Shown here piece after piece: positions 12,287 to 24,453 of a DNA stretch of 64,000 bases (its first letter is position 1; every line of letters begins with the position of its first letter). A program made the translations under genes and the position numbers. The notes beneath the pieces are model-generated. The model made no database searches and was not told the origin of the DNA. It saw nothing but the letters and a program-made list of their open reading frames with translations. The stretch is from Hermatobates lingyangjiaoensis (lineage: Eukaryota > Arthropoda > Insecta > Hemiptera > Hermatobatidae): assembly GCA_026182355.1 (NCBI GenBank), contig JAPFBL010000068.1:6203001-6267000 (forward strand). Reading direction: 5' to 3'.

Positions 12287-13199
12287 CGTCATTCGTCATC
12301 TCTTGGCGCGAGACTCGCGCGCGAGACTTTTTCGGGTATGGCGATATCCTGGACCTTCGGGGACATTGAGAGCATCCCCTGTGTGAACTTTTTTCTCAAT
12401 TTAGTTGAGAGAGAGCGCAATAGCGCGTTGAGTACCTTTTAGTGCGTTGTCATCTTGAGCTTTTTACTTTTGGAGCATTGTGAGAAGTTTTTAACACTCA
12501 CTTATTGAATTTTCAGCGCTTTTTTGAGTTTTTCCCAATATACTGCCCCCCCCCCCACATTTTTTTATACCTGGCCCATACCCAATTTTTTTTTCTTACC
12601 CCCCTTACAGTTTCCCATCATCTCCGGCCCTCTGGGCCAATCCCCTAACCCAGAAAATTTCCGGATTGAACTTTGAACCTACCTTTGAACGCGTTTATCT
12701 CGGCTCCAGGTGGAGCTACAGGCACGGGGAAAACGCCATTTTAATCAGGACTGCAAGGAGTATCCGGTGACAACTTGATCCATCAAAGATTCTGGACTGT
12801 AGCGTGGTAACAAGCAATGCTAACACACTCACCCACCCACACACACACAGACATCATCGAAAAAACGTCATAAAACGACTTCTGGGACCTCAAAACATGT
12901 AATTCCGTCAAAATCTCGAGATCGATTTTTTTACGATCACTATACTTTACTTATAGTAAAGTAAAAAAGAATCCTCACAACTTTTATATTGACTAGTGAA
13001 AAAACAGTCGTCAATATGAAAAATTCTCTTGCAGAGAACAACAAAATAAACATAAATAAAGAATTTATTATGTTTAGTGCCAATTAAATATAATAATAAC
13101 TTAATATAAATTTATGTTTTTTGTTCCAATAAGTGGGTAAGAAATGAAAAATAATTATAAAAAAAATTAAAGTTTTTTTAGAGTATTTAACAAAAAAAT

Positions 13200-13265
13200 A
13201 ACCCGTTAAGTCAGTGCGCTAACTTCTGACTAATAATGAGGAACGAGTATTCCGAAATCCACCTC
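13200..13265 (+). repeat. tRNA-Ile-like SINE head (degenerate)
   Basis: The order CCCGTTAAGTCAGTGCGCTAA, then CTGACTAATAATGAGG, then GAGTATTCCGAAATCC resembles a tRNA-Ile with A-box, anticodon-loop and B-box regions. Base pairing is broken, so this is not a functional tRNA. A GC-richer body follows to about 13315, which suggests a SINE fragment. Confidence 0.35.
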
Positions 13266-13319
13266 TTTTGAATAGGTCTGGTCTGACAGGTCCAAGCGAT
13301 GCCCGCCTTGTCGCTATCT

Positions 13320-14680
13320 AACTTAATATATATAAGTTAATATATAAATAAAACTAATCTAAACTGTAAAACTATACAACAACTAGACGAAATTCTGCGA
13401 TTAGTAGTAGATCTTTTCTCTGGTAACTAATCAGTTCAATACTTTGCTAGAGTTTCTAAGGCAGTAAACTCAACCCTGCCAACCATGTATTGTCTACGTA
13501 AATGTACGTATTGTCATGCGTAAATCAATTTAATTAAATAAAATTTAATAATAATAATAATATGAATCTGTTGTAGTTTATATTTCAATAGGATAATGAT
13601 CAATAGCATTAATACTAATACTTTCAAGAATATAAGTTGGTATATTAATTTTTTCATCAATTTTATGATTTTTATCAATTATTTGATATTTCGTTATTTA
13701 AAGTCCATTATGTATCTAGGTTGACAACACGTGTAAACAAAGAAAAAATAAAACTGAAGAGTATAAAATACCTTGAGCATTATGCAGTAAAGATATTACA
13801 GTCTGTAGGTCGTAAGCTGTTGCCGATTAGTGAAAACAAGAGTGGTCTTAATAATATCTGTATCAAAGAATTTAATTAATTATATGAATTTACAGTTTAG
13901 TCCAAGTATTGCTGGTCATATCTATGATTAAGGAGAGGCGAGACTACATTTCAATTTCTGTGTAAACATTTATTTTAGCATATCTAATATTAATGCTTCC
14001 TAAATGATATTGTAACAAAAATTAAATACAGACATATAACCAGCTTAGAAACTATACAAAAATATAATAAAAAAATGAAATTGTAATTGAATTGGTTTAG
14101 CAAGAAGAGCTTAAGCTAAATACAAGAGCATATAGAAGTTGAGAAGTAACGTCTATAAATTACAAGTTGTCAGGCAATCCGGATATGCCGAGAGTGAGTC
14201 AAGTAGCTTTGGATATGTTCCATAACACCGAAGTTATAGTCTTAGTGGTCTAATGGCTCTTTTCATCTTATGCGAGCATTCTGCAGCTCCCTCGGAATTA
14301 GTTATTTTGCAAGACAGTTCAGACGATGAGTGTTCATATTAAGCTCGATATTTTTTACATAGGGCAGTGAAGCTATGTTGATTACAATAGTATGGATTAA
14401 AGTAATATATTCATATTTTTTTGGCTAGTTAATATGTATAAATGTATATCTCAAGAAAAACTCTCTGGTTAATTTAGCGATTCATGGTATTATATTTTAT
14501 ATATAACAGAACCCCATTGTCTAGCTTGTGACTGACCAATCTGAACGAAATACTATACCTTCCATTTGGAAGCACAAATTAAAAATTACCTTCTAGAGGT
14601 ATAGGGTTACTTATGCTAAATACAAAAGTAACTTTTAATACGTTGAAATGTCTTAAAATTTCAAAGACTTATTTATTTCT
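13320..14680. other. AT-rich sequence, nothing recognised
   Basis: No motif or repeat relative was found in this stretch. Confidence 0.4.
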
Positions 14681-14683
14681 GTT

Positions 14684-14886
14684 TTCAGAAGATTTTTTTT
14701 CTGACGCTAAACAGCTCATTAAAAAAACCATGGAATTTTTCCCAAAAATGGAACAAAAAATTAGCAATTTACAAAAAAAACACGTTATTTTAATTACGAC
14801 AAAGAGTAATAACACTATAAAAACTCAATGTTTAACCCAGACTAACGGGTCACTTCCTAAACTTGTCGAATTTATAAACTCAAAGG
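14684..14886 (-). repeat. Fragment of the unclassified repeat family, reverse orientation
   Basis: The reverse complement aligns with about 11265-11470 of the 3.0-kb copy, sharing TTGACGCTAAACGGC-like and AAAATGGAACAAAAAATTAG strings. The 94-codon plus-strand open frame across this stretch is therefore a by-product of repeat sequence, not a gene. Confidence 0.7.
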
Positions 14887-14934
14887 GACCGATATAAACA
14901 AATAGATATTTGTCAGACTTCAATAAGAAAGAGG

Positions 14935-15745
14935 AATGACGGGAAGGTAGCAGGGATATATAAGTAAATCACAGAAAGGAGAATTTCCTTACACTCTATG
15001 GTAGGATCAAAATGTCCTATTGATGAACTCTCTAATTATATAGAAAAGTAAGTCAGCTGGATTACACGCAATATATGGAAAAAATCACTAAAAAAAATTA
15101 AAGGAAGCCCTATCAAGTTTATGTATTAAGTGATAATACCATTATCATTTCACTTGTTCAATCACTATTCTCAGAGATACTATTGAATTTAGCATTTGAT
15201 TTAATGAATAAACAATTGAATAAAAATGGACCACACCTGGCTAAGTCAAATGAGATTATCCCTTGTATGCTAGATCTGATATGGAAAAATGTAAAATCAT
15301 TCGATATTAACATTTTCTTGAGACGATTTGCTGTTTATAAATAGAAATTTAGGTTTATTGTGAGAACGTCTATTATACAAGTTCTTTTCAATATTATAAT
15401 GGTTGAATTGTAAAAAGATTATATTAACAAACAAGGAAGCATATTTAAATTTATTAAGTTATAGTTTGATGATTAATGCTTATTATTGATTCATTTCAGG
15501 ATTGTTTACAATTGACATTTGCAATAGAATAAAATAGAGCTCTCCATTTTTTTATTTAAAAGTTATACGTGGTGAGACAATATTTTAATTGATTGGTATA
15601 GAAAACCTTCTAGTGCTGGAAGAATCCTCAATTATTATTCATCTCATGCTATGAATGAAAAACTGTATTGTGTTCAGAATTTAGTCAAAAAAGTAGTTGA
15701 AATAGGACTTCATATTTTTAAATAATATAAGAAAAAAAAGCAGTA
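14935..15745 (+). pseudogene. Decayed Penelope-like reverse transcriptase fragment
   Basis: Successive pieces match the intact element at 28.3-31.7 kb. Around 15010-15060 HSMVGSKCPIDELSNYIEK parallels RPIVSFIGSPTYELSKYIEK. Near 15186-15220 a piece parallels PLDLAFDLVNKQWNK. Around 15450 the YVDD box has become a stop followed by FDD. At 15590-15705 the nucleotide match is close, through the GATTGGT...AAACCTTCTAGTGC segment. Stops and frameshifts are frequent. It starts next to a repeat fragment and lacks the pseudo-LTR and endonuclease. It is a diverged relative, older than the 28-kb copy. Confidence 0.8.
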
Positions 15746-17590
15746 CTTCGGATATGCATGTTTTGTTGAACAAGGCTGAGTATTTCCTGTCTATAATCTT
15801 CTCATGAACTTCGATTTGCCTAAATTTGGCTGTTTCGTTGTGAGAACAAGGTTTGAGGTAGTCTGTGATTCTGGTCGATTCGTTTCGATTACTTTCTGTA
15901 ATAATTTTCAAGACATTGATAACGGAGGTGGTCAAGGTTTTCTAAATAACTGTTTTATATGTTTCTCAACTTTAATGCATTGTCTTGACTTCCTTGTGTA
16001 TTGTAAGAGACATTTTACTTTATTTAGTGAGAAATACATTTGATTCGTTTGTAAATACAACATAGCTTTCGTCTGAGATTGTTGGTAATCAATGATATCT
16101 AATATAATATTAAACTATCAAATAATAGTATGTTATCTTATTTTAAAACATTGATAGTGTGTTGAGTATTTTAAGTGGAATTTCTACTCGACAAACTAAT
16201 AGTAGACGATAAGTTAAATTACTTTTAGTTGTCGTCTATAGATACCTAGCCGATGCAGTGTATGAGAATGTTCCATGGGCAGGTTTGTTTGATTAGGTCT
16301 TGACATGTTGCAGGCAAGCTTGTTTGATTAGGTCTTTATATACTGTAGTGAAAATGCAGAGAAGCACTTCTATATGTAAACTCATTTGTTACCATCAACA
16401 CATTTGTTTCAAATGTTTATCAGACTCCTCATAAATCTTTGGAGTTGTAGACTTTCCATTTATAATGGAAAAAATCTGACACAAATGATTCAATTCAACT
16501 GGTTACTTTTACATATTAGAGTTAAGTTGCGTAACATTATAATATAAGATGATGTTTTTCTCTTAGAAAAATAATCTACATTGTGTAATTACATTTCAAT
16601 TTAATAATGAGTAACTAAAAGAGTAAACGTTCTTTATTTTGAAAACATTAAATTATTTTATAATGATATCAGAAGAATTGCAGCTACTTAGGGACTAAAT
16701 GACCGATTTAACGTTGTTCTCAAAATTAAACATTTTATAAAGTAGAATTTAATATACAATAATATCTCGTGTGACTGACGAGACATATATGACATTTATG
16801 AAAAATATAAATCTATCAAAAATGTAAAATAAAAAGATTTAATGAACTATTCAAACTCAACAATACAAGGTGAACTTAAATGTTTGTGAATTCAGGAAGT
16901 AGATAACGAGGGAATGCTCTAGTGGGTGGACGGAATTCCTGCTGCATATATTTGTTGGGAAGACGGCAATGCAAAAAGTCAGGAATTAGAGGCTTTTATT
17001 ACTTCTTACCACATTCAATTTATAAGTAAAAAAGTTTTAATTTATTGTTAACTTTAATCTCATAGATTTAATTTAAACCTATTCTATATGTTTACCACAT
17101 AATGTCCTATTTAAACAAATAAAAGAGACAAATTAAATAAATCTCTTCTCTAAACAATATTTATTATGGAGTTGAAACAATAAAGTAATCCAATTAAAAT
17201 AATAATATAATTATATTTAAAAGTTTTGCTATTTTAGTGTTTATGTTTTAATATTTTTTATAAAATAGTACCATTTAGTCCCTGCTTAGTACTGTTTTAA
17301 CAAATCCTGAAGGAAAGAATGTAAGTACAATTCACCCTGTTATGATATGACAGTGGTATTTTTTAAATGGGTTACTCTTTAAAAAACTCCACATAACAGT
17401 AATATATACAGTTAAATTGAAAAGTCTAATTAAATTATTTACTTTTACATAGTGTTAATATTGTGCAAATTATACGTTAAGGTAAATTGTGACAGTAGTG
17501 GGAATGAGGCCTGAGTGGTGGTTATCGAGGGAACAATAAACTTGATTAGATTAAACCTAATACCAGTGGACGTTAAGTTGACAAGATTGT
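15746..17590. other. Unassigned sequence with weak coding-like tracts
   Basis: On the minus strand, 15750-16030 has protein-like pieces in shifting frames, including one starting MTTSVINVLKIITESNRNES. Plus-strand 16890-17040 has an open stretch broken by one TAG. Neither is recognised. A 22-bp GCAGGTTTGTTTGATTAGGT-like motif is repeated 34 bp apart near 16279 and 16312. Confidence 0.25.
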
Positions 17591-17635
17591 CAAAGAAGAA
17601 GAAGTGCCCTCCTAATGTTGCTTTCCTTTTCTCAG

Positions 17636-17782
17636 GCAGACCAGGGCATTTACAAAGAAATAAGCAACAGCTTCCTCCTCTTCGCTTGCTTCCAGACCCA
17701 ACCTGGTGGCACGCTTCCCTATTTGTCAGTGTCCAGGACAAACAACAATGATATTGGCTACTATTTCTCTTCGCTTAGATAA
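17636..17782 (+). CDS. Candidate terminal coding exon, unknown protein
   Basis: A strong acceptor, GTTGCTTTCCTTTTCTCAG, ends at 17635. It is followed by 48 codons and a TAA at 17780-17782. The peptide begins ADQGIYKEISNSFLLFACFQ and continues through QPGGTLPYLSVSRTNNN. The stretch is clearly GC-richer than its flanks. Frame and acceptor agree without a split codon. I recognise no family. A second frame contains GRPGHLQRN, which resembles a retroelement gag zinc knuckle, so a degraded retrotransposon is the main alternative. Confidence 0.35.
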   Translation, partial: ADQGIYKEISNSFLLFACFQTQPGGTLPYLSVSRTNNNDIGYYFSSLR

Positions 17783-20755
17783 AAGTTCCTTAGTCCTTCT
17801 GTAACTGTAGAAAGCTCATAGTTGCTTCAAAAGGTGACACGTGTTCTACCTGGTTTATACAGTCACTAATATTCTGGGAAATCGAAAGCTTGTACGTGGA
17901 AAGTTGAACCCCAGGATGATAAAGGATATCCTGTGTCGAAGGAAGGGTGCCAGATCAGGCAAGCTCATCTGCCTTGTTTTGTTTCAATATCCCCGAAACT
18001 TTGTTTTGTTGCAGGGTTTTTTGAAGTTTGACGTTTTATTTTGGTACTGGCAAGCTATTTGTTACAGTGGTGCTGAAAACCTATTATACCTTTGAAGGAA
18101 GCCCTTTGTTCGTTTGAAATTGATATTGCCTGAATAATTGATTTTTAAGATCAATCTTGGCAATGAGCTAATTACAAGTGTATCTCTCAAGTAGATCGGA
18201 TACTTGAATAGCAAATCTTTGATGCTGTTTTTGTAAGATGTTTATTTATAGTAAACGTCACTAATTGTCCCAATATGACTATAACTCATCGTAAACAAAA
18301 TAAAGATTGGAAGTGTTGCCAACTAATTAGTATAAAAATGGTCAAATATATTAGTAATAGTGAAATAATTATGTAAGTTATCAGTGGATGTATAATATTA
18401 TCTGGAAAAGTGTATTAAATAAACGTCAAGATCAAATTCTCAGACTACTATTGTACTGGTTGACATTGACATTGACTCAGCCACGGTAGATATTCTCAGC
18501 CCGAGAGAGTCAAATGGTATAATGACAGATCCAATTATTTGTAGAGATTGCTCTCCTGCAGACACAGCTTTGTAGTACTTGACGTCATCTTGAGTAACTC
18601 AGCTGACTCCAGTGAAAACACAACTTGGATTTTAATGAAAGGCGAGTGTTAACGCAGATATGTTTCGAATTTCGTGCAATGCATTTCAGTAGTACTTGTT
18701 TCACTTGTCAGGTATAATTTCAAGTGATACTTTTTAATATGTGAAGAAGTGTAATTAATGAAGAATTTTCAGTTACCCTAAATATAACGAGTTACCCCAG
18801 TTTTTGAACGAGGACGACTATTCATTTAAGATTTCTCTCTTGATGAAACACAATACACTTGTGTAGTCTGCAAAGGAAGCCCACAAAGTAATTGACTTGA
18901 TATGCACTTGTAGGACTGATTTGTGAGATTTGCTCTTCCTCATTCTTAAATGCCCGTTACTCTTCATATGAGAACCTAATGTCAGAGTGACAGTCGTCTA
19001 GACCTGTCGACCTAAATCTAACTGTACCTAGTTGTAGAATTAACATTCCTGTGGCTAACTTTTTGTTGCCAGAGAAACTGAAGGACAAGATATACCTGTT
19101 TCTAATACAAAGAGTTTCACGGATTTACATGTTTCGAGGTTTTCAAAGTCTTATTTTGAAAATTTTCTACTGATATCTACGTGTGATTCTGTCTGGATGA
19201 ATGTGTGTCCAAAAGTTTGTGAGATCATTCACATAACACCGTTTTTAGAATTTAATTCGTATTTTATAAAGGAATGGGTCATATAGTGCAGATGAGCCTT
19301 ATTGTTTGAGAGCAGTAATCTATGATGGCAAAGTCGCTTATTTGGCAAAAATGTGCCAAATTTTGTTTCCTTTAAACTTGTAAATCTAGATGCTGACATT
19401 TTTACGCTATGACAAAATTTAAAAGACAATAACTGAAATAATTCTCCATATTTAAAACAACTGCTTTATTCAACAAAATGTAAAGAATATACTTCTGATC
19501 GATGTGAACGCTTTTGAGGAGGATACAAGCCATATAGTTTGATGGAACAGTTTGAAGTTATACCTAAAAAAAAACACCCTCTGTGAATATGACTTGAAGA
19601 ATTTGTTTTTCATATTATGTTAAAAGTAGTGTTATGGTACATGTTATGATTTAATAAACATTAAATTTAATTTAATTAAAATTTAATTTAATAAAATTTC
19701 AGCTATAAAACTGAAATTTGTCTTGAAATAATGAATCACCACCTGTCCTTGTCGGATTTCCTTACATCGACTTAGATTTTTAGGTGAATCTAAAGATTGA
19801 AAATGTTATTTTACTTCAATTTTCATAACAACAAATGTGTAATGTTTTAATGAGTTATGTAAGAAGAATAAAATTCTTAAATATAAAAAATCAATGCTAA
19901 TGAAACATATATTTTCCAATGCTTTTCATGATATGGTGGATGGTTGCCAAATAGTGTTCTAATCAAACCACACGTACACCCTTCGACAACAATTAATATA
20001 ACATATTCTTGGAATGTTTATAACCCCATTGTTTTTGGATAATATGAAACTATGAGAAATATATTCTTTCGTTCTTTATTAAAAATCGGATATTAATTTA
20101 AAAGACTTTCTTCGGTGATTCGATGAAGCTGTATTTTTTCCTGGATTTTTCTGTCATTTGTCTAAAAAAACCGAAATTGTATAGTTTTAAAGGAATTAAT
20201 TTGACTTGATTCTTAAGTGTAGTAGGAAATAATGATAAATGAATTGAATGTAACAGATCCATTGGTTATGTAAAGTTACAGATGGTCCGCTGGGTAAGGA
20301 AAAGAAGTAATGTTCTGCTTTAAGGTAATATTTGCTTACACAAGATCTTGACTATATGACTTTACAAGAATATTATTACTGCATGACAAGACTAATGATA
20401 TTATATCCACAGTTGTGAGATATACAGAAACAAGGATGTATAGAGAACACTGGATCATTCACTATCTGTACTACCTCCAACATTGAAAGACTAAGAAACA
20501 TTTGACACTTAGAGATTTATATTAAAAGTGATTAAGTTTTCTGCTTATTCCATAAAATGAAAAGGCCTGTATGAGAGACGTCTTAAAAAAAAATTAATAG
20601 GATGAGACATTAATCGTTCACTTACTCGTATATTTTGGTTAGATACAAGGCCCTTGGTAGATGATTTTACAGGGGGTCTCGAAATGAATGCAAATGACTT
20701 ATTTTGATTTAAATATAAGGGCTCTAGACTGTTATACTGACGGATCATAAATTAA
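17783..20755. other. Unassigned sequence
   Basis: 17841-18095 is moderately GC-rich with one open frame of unknown meaning. 18423-18575 is open for 50 codons (QTTIVLVDIDIDSATVDI and on) without clear splice borders. 19063-19285 is open on the plus strand after a TAA but has unremarkable composition. No repeat relatives were recognised. Confidence 0.3.
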
Positions 20756-20759
20756 TACT

Positions 20760-20800
20760 AAAAATATGGAGCGGCCTACACTCAAGTTTACTATAAGTAA
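20760..20800 (+). repeat. Isolated left end of the unclassified repeat family
   Basis: AAAAATATGGAGCGGCCTAC followed by TTTACTATAAGTAAAA matches the terminus at 9976. No body of the 3.0-kb element follows, so this is a truncated copy or a shorter variant. Confidence 0.6.
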
Positions 20801-21149
20801 AAGTAATAAACTCATTAACAAGAAATTGAGTTTCTTTTTATTTTAATAGAGCCATAGTATAGATGCAATAATAAACATTATGTTAGATATTATCAAACTT
20901 GAAATAATTGATTTCATCTACTTATTAAAGTAACGCTGGTTATTTAGAGTACCCAGTCGGTCATCCTCCTGCATAAGGCTTTTGTAGTCACAGTTCAGCT
21001 GTGGTAGATCCAACACCTATATTAATTCTTGCATTTGACTTTTGTAATCCATTTTATAGTTACTGTTAATGCATTTATGTAATGATATTAGTGCTAATTC
21101 TACATTAGGAGTCCTATATTTTGCCTAACTCAAAAGTATTCAGGTATGG

Positions 21150-21310
21150 GATCAGGCACGAGTACCTGATATCGTACAGGCTCGAGACCGACGGTTTAAA
21201 CATCTTCTCCGAGGGACGAAACTTTTAGATTTATTGATCTCCTAAGTGAATAAATCGAGGGCCAGAGTCTAGGGGCGAGAGGCCTAACCACTGATCTGAT
21301 CTAGTCCCTA
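21150..21310 (-). repeat. Possible SINE-like GC-rich patch
   Basis: On the minus strand ATCAGTGGTTAGGCCTCTCG resembles a pol III A box. GGTCTCGAGCC, about 100 bp on, resembles a B box. The spacing is longer than in a tRNA-derived head, so the call is weak. Confidence 0.2.
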
Positions 21311-21740
21311 TATTTTACGTATAGTAAAGTTCATATATTGCATTCTAAACTCATCTTCAATTGGTGGAATAAACTATTTCTGGAAGTAATATAAAAAACA
21401 TTATATCTTGAAATTAAATTATAATAATTATTTTTATTTTATTTTTACTGTAGAAATATAAAATTTCTGTTAAGAAAATGGCTATCAATATAAATAAACT
21501 TAGTAGTTTAGTGCAAGTAAATAATTTCATTAAGCTCTTGCTGAACTTCTTTCTTCTTGCTTTAGTGTACTGAACTTGACTCAGTTCAATGAAGAAAAAC
21601 TCATAAATACCATTTGCTTTAGAATAAAACAGTGGAAAATTGTTTTATACAATTTCTGCTTGAAATACTATGTTCATTTATTTGCTCGCATAACATATTA
21701 AGATGCAATTATTAAGATATAGTGGGGGTAGTTTTCCCAG

Positions 21741-21859
21741 GAGAATGAATGGAAGCGCACTTTTGGACCCAGCAGTTGGAGACCTGTCGTAACAAGTCAG
21801 TCACATCCGCGTTTCCCCGGACCGAACATAACAAAATTACGTCTCATCATGACCCAAAG
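21741..21859 (+). CDS. Candidate internal coding exon, unknown protein
   Basis: A 119-bp GC-rich island is bounded by an acceptor (GTAGTTTTCCCAG|GAG at 21740/21741) and a donor (CCAAAG|GTATAT at 21859/21860). One frame is open throughout and reads ENEWKRTFGPSSWRPVVTSQ, continuing to NITKLRLIMTQ; the other two frames contain stops. The phase leaves two bases for the next exon. No neighbouring exon was identified. The combination of both splice sites, an open frame and a composition contrast makes this the best host-exon candidate in the window. The family is not recognised. Confidence 0.45.
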
Positions 21860-22177
21860 GTATATTTCTCTATTTGTTCATAGATCTATATCCTATGATA
21901 TTTTTTTCAACATTTTCTTTATATGTATCTTCACTTGAATATTATACAATATTTTATGAAAAATACCTTTATTAAAAGTTAAATTAAAGCTATTTTACTT
22001 CCTTTTTATCTATGAGTATAAAACGAAGTGTTAGTTATGTACATTTTTAGTTTTGAAAATGCTAATATAAATTAATTTCTTTGCAATAATTGAATAAAAT
22101 TGATTAAAATTAAATAACAATGTAAAATTACATTTCTTTGTCTAGTTAATTTATATAATTTTACTAAGCAATTGTAA

Positions 22178-23342
22178 TGATCCGGTTTATTTCCTCTACA
22201 TTTGAATCTACATTCCAACTGCTCTACTGGTTTATTTCTTCTACATATTTTATACTACTTTTCAACTACTCTACTATTTATTCCCTCTATATATTTGATG
22301 CTACTTTTCAACTACTCTACTGGTTTATTTTCTTTATATATTTGATGCTACTTTTCAACTACTCTACTGTTTATTCCTTTTATATATTTGATGCTACTTT
22401 TCAACTGCTCTACTGGTTTATTTTCTTTATATATTTGATGCTACTATTCAACTACTCTACTGTTTATTCCCTCTATATATTTGATACTACGTTTCAACTG
22501 CTCTACTGGTTTATTTTCTTTATATATTTGATGCTACTTTTCAACTACTCTACTGTTTATTCCCTCTATATATTTGATGCTACTTTTCAACTACTCTAGT
22601 GGTTTATTTCCTCTACATATTTGATGCTACTTTTCAACTACTCTACTGTTTATTCCCTCTATATATTTGATGCTACTTTTCAACGACTCTAGTGGTTTAT
22701 TTCCTCTACATATTTGATGCTACTTTTCAACTACTCTACTATTTATTCCCTCTATATATTTGATGCTACTTTTCAACCACTCTAGTGGTTTATTTCCTCT
22801 ACATATTTGATGCTACTTTTCAACTAATCTACTGTTTATTCCCTCTATATATTTGATGCTACTTTTCAACTACTCTAGTGGTTTATTTCCTCTACATATT
22901 TGATGCTACTTTTCAACTACTCTACTGTTTATTCCCTCTATATATTTGATGCTACTTTTCAACTACTGTAGTGGTTTATTTCCTCTACATATTTGATGCT
23001 ACTTTTCAACTACTCTACTGTTTATTCCCTCTATATATTTGATGCTACTTTTCAACTACTCTAGTGGTTTATTTCCTCTACATATTTGATGCTACTTTTC
23101 AACTACTCTACTATTTATTCCCTCTATATATTTGATGCTATTTTCCAACTACTCTACTATTTATTCCCTCTATATATTTGATGCTACTTCCATCTAATCG
23201 ACTAGTTTATTTGCTCTACATATTTTATACTACTTTTCAACTACTCTACTATTTATTCCCTCTATATATTTGATGCTACTTTTCAACTACTCTACTGGTT
23301 TATTTCCTCTATATATTTGATGCTACTTTTCAACTACTCGCT
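22178..23342. repeat. 46/47-bp minisatellite with 93-bp two-unit period
   Basis: About 25 units share TTTGATGCTACTTTTCAACT followed by a CTCTACT-type variable part. In most of the array a 46-bp unit (TGTTTATTCCCTCTATATAT) alternates with a 47-bp unit (GGTTTATTTCCTCTACATAT), giving a 93-bp higher-order repeat. Because 93 is 31 codons, a repetitive open frame of 140 codons starts at 22177. It is a by-product of the array rather than a gene. Confidence 0.95.
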
Positions 23343-23619
23343 ATTGGAGATTCTTTCCATCAATTTTATCATTCTGCAAAAGCCTCTGAAACTTCATTTT
23401 GAGAGCCTTATGGTTTGTCTTACTCGGCTTTATATAGATCTTTAAATTAGGAGGTTTTCAACTCGTTTCTGTTTGATGATCAACAAATTCTCTAAATATA
23501 TATAAATAAAAGTAAGATAATTATCTAGTTAATGAAATAAAAACTCGATATTTATAAACAAGAACATAATTAAAAAATGATAGTTCTAATGTTCTAGTTG
23601 AATATTTGATATAAAACCT

Positions 23620-23795
23620 CAAGCTTACCACCACCTTTGATTTCCATCTTTGTTGCCCTCATCCCCTCTTCATCTCTGTCATACATTCCCTCCTCTCTAT
23701 ATTCATATGACGCGCTCTCTTTATTCTCCTGCTCACTCTCACACCTAATATCTCACTATACTCTCACACTTCACCCTTGACCTCTCTAACAATGT
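23620..23795 (+). repeat. Pyrimidine-rich patch
   Basis: The plus strand is rich in CT and TCTC motifs here, similar in style to the 61.1-62.7 kb region. No gene was recognised. Confidence 0.5.
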
Positions 23796-24453
23796 GTCAA
23801 CTGTAATAGTTTTTTGGTTTCCTTTGTTTCAGTGACCTCTAAATCAAAGAGTTTATTGTTCACTTGTTCCCTTATTCAAATTAAATATATTGATTCAAGC
23901 TTATACGACTAGAATTATTCAAAAATACATAACATATTTTATATGTACTCAGAATATATACTTAGTTGTTTCTCCATAATATAAAATAGAATTAAAAGAA
24001 TCTAAAAACGCTCTCACAATTTTTGAATAATGCTGTTTAAAACATACTAATAATAAAGGTCTAATGTTTCTTCCATGGTATCTTTTTGGACTTATGATAA
24101 GAAAACTAACTCTTATAGTTTGTGATAATGTACTGAGTGATATGCACTCAGTCAATAAGTTGTATTTGTAAAAATATAGCACTATCAAAACATTTTTATG
24201 AAGTATGATATCTTTGCGCACGTGCTTTAAGCATAGCAATGTATCAAATTTTCATAAAAAAAAAAGGGTAATTAACTTTATAAAACAAAGTATTTTTAAT
24301 CTATTTAGTTTTCAAAAAAAATAGAATCTCTGAAATTTTTTTACATTATTAAAAAAGACTGAAATATTAGTACAGTGCTAAAAAGACTCAACATTTTACT
24401 TACACTTGTGCAGTCTTACTTGTTTTATTTACCTGAATCACATTTAAAATAAT

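Larger units (their letters stand above)
9976..12965 (+). mobile_element. Unclassified repeat family, longest copy (about 3.0 kb)
   Basis: The left end reads AAAAATCTGGAGTAGCCTAC and then TTTACTATAAGTAAA. The right end near 12945-12963 reads TTTACTTATAGTAAAG, so the element is bounded by inverted TTTACTATAAGTAAA-type motifs, each itself nearly palindromic. The interior aligns along its length with the 1.8-kb copy at 24887-26695, for example AGTCTTTCATTCCTGAGGTA, GCTGTACTCTGTTATAAG and TTTAATAAGCCGTTTAGCG. Extra sequence, including a 43-bp minisatellite, accounts for the greater length. No transposase or reverse transcriptase was found, so it is probably non-autonomous. Its class is unknown. 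Confidence 0.65.

Noticed and set aside
13200..13265. Functional tRNA gene
   Set aside because: The arms do not pair properly and the acceptor stem is absent; it is treated as a SINE remnant.
14613..14897. 94-codon plus-strand frame
   Set aside because: Most of it is a reverse copy of the unclassified repeat at 11.3-11.5 kb.
19063..19285. Open stretch of about 75 codons after an acceptor-like TTGTTGCCAG
   Set aside because: In DNA this AT-rich several open stretches of this length are expected by chance, and composition does not stand out.
22177..22599. 140-codon repetitive frame
   Set aside because: It follows from a 93-bp repeat period divisible by three; composition and context are those of a minisatellite.
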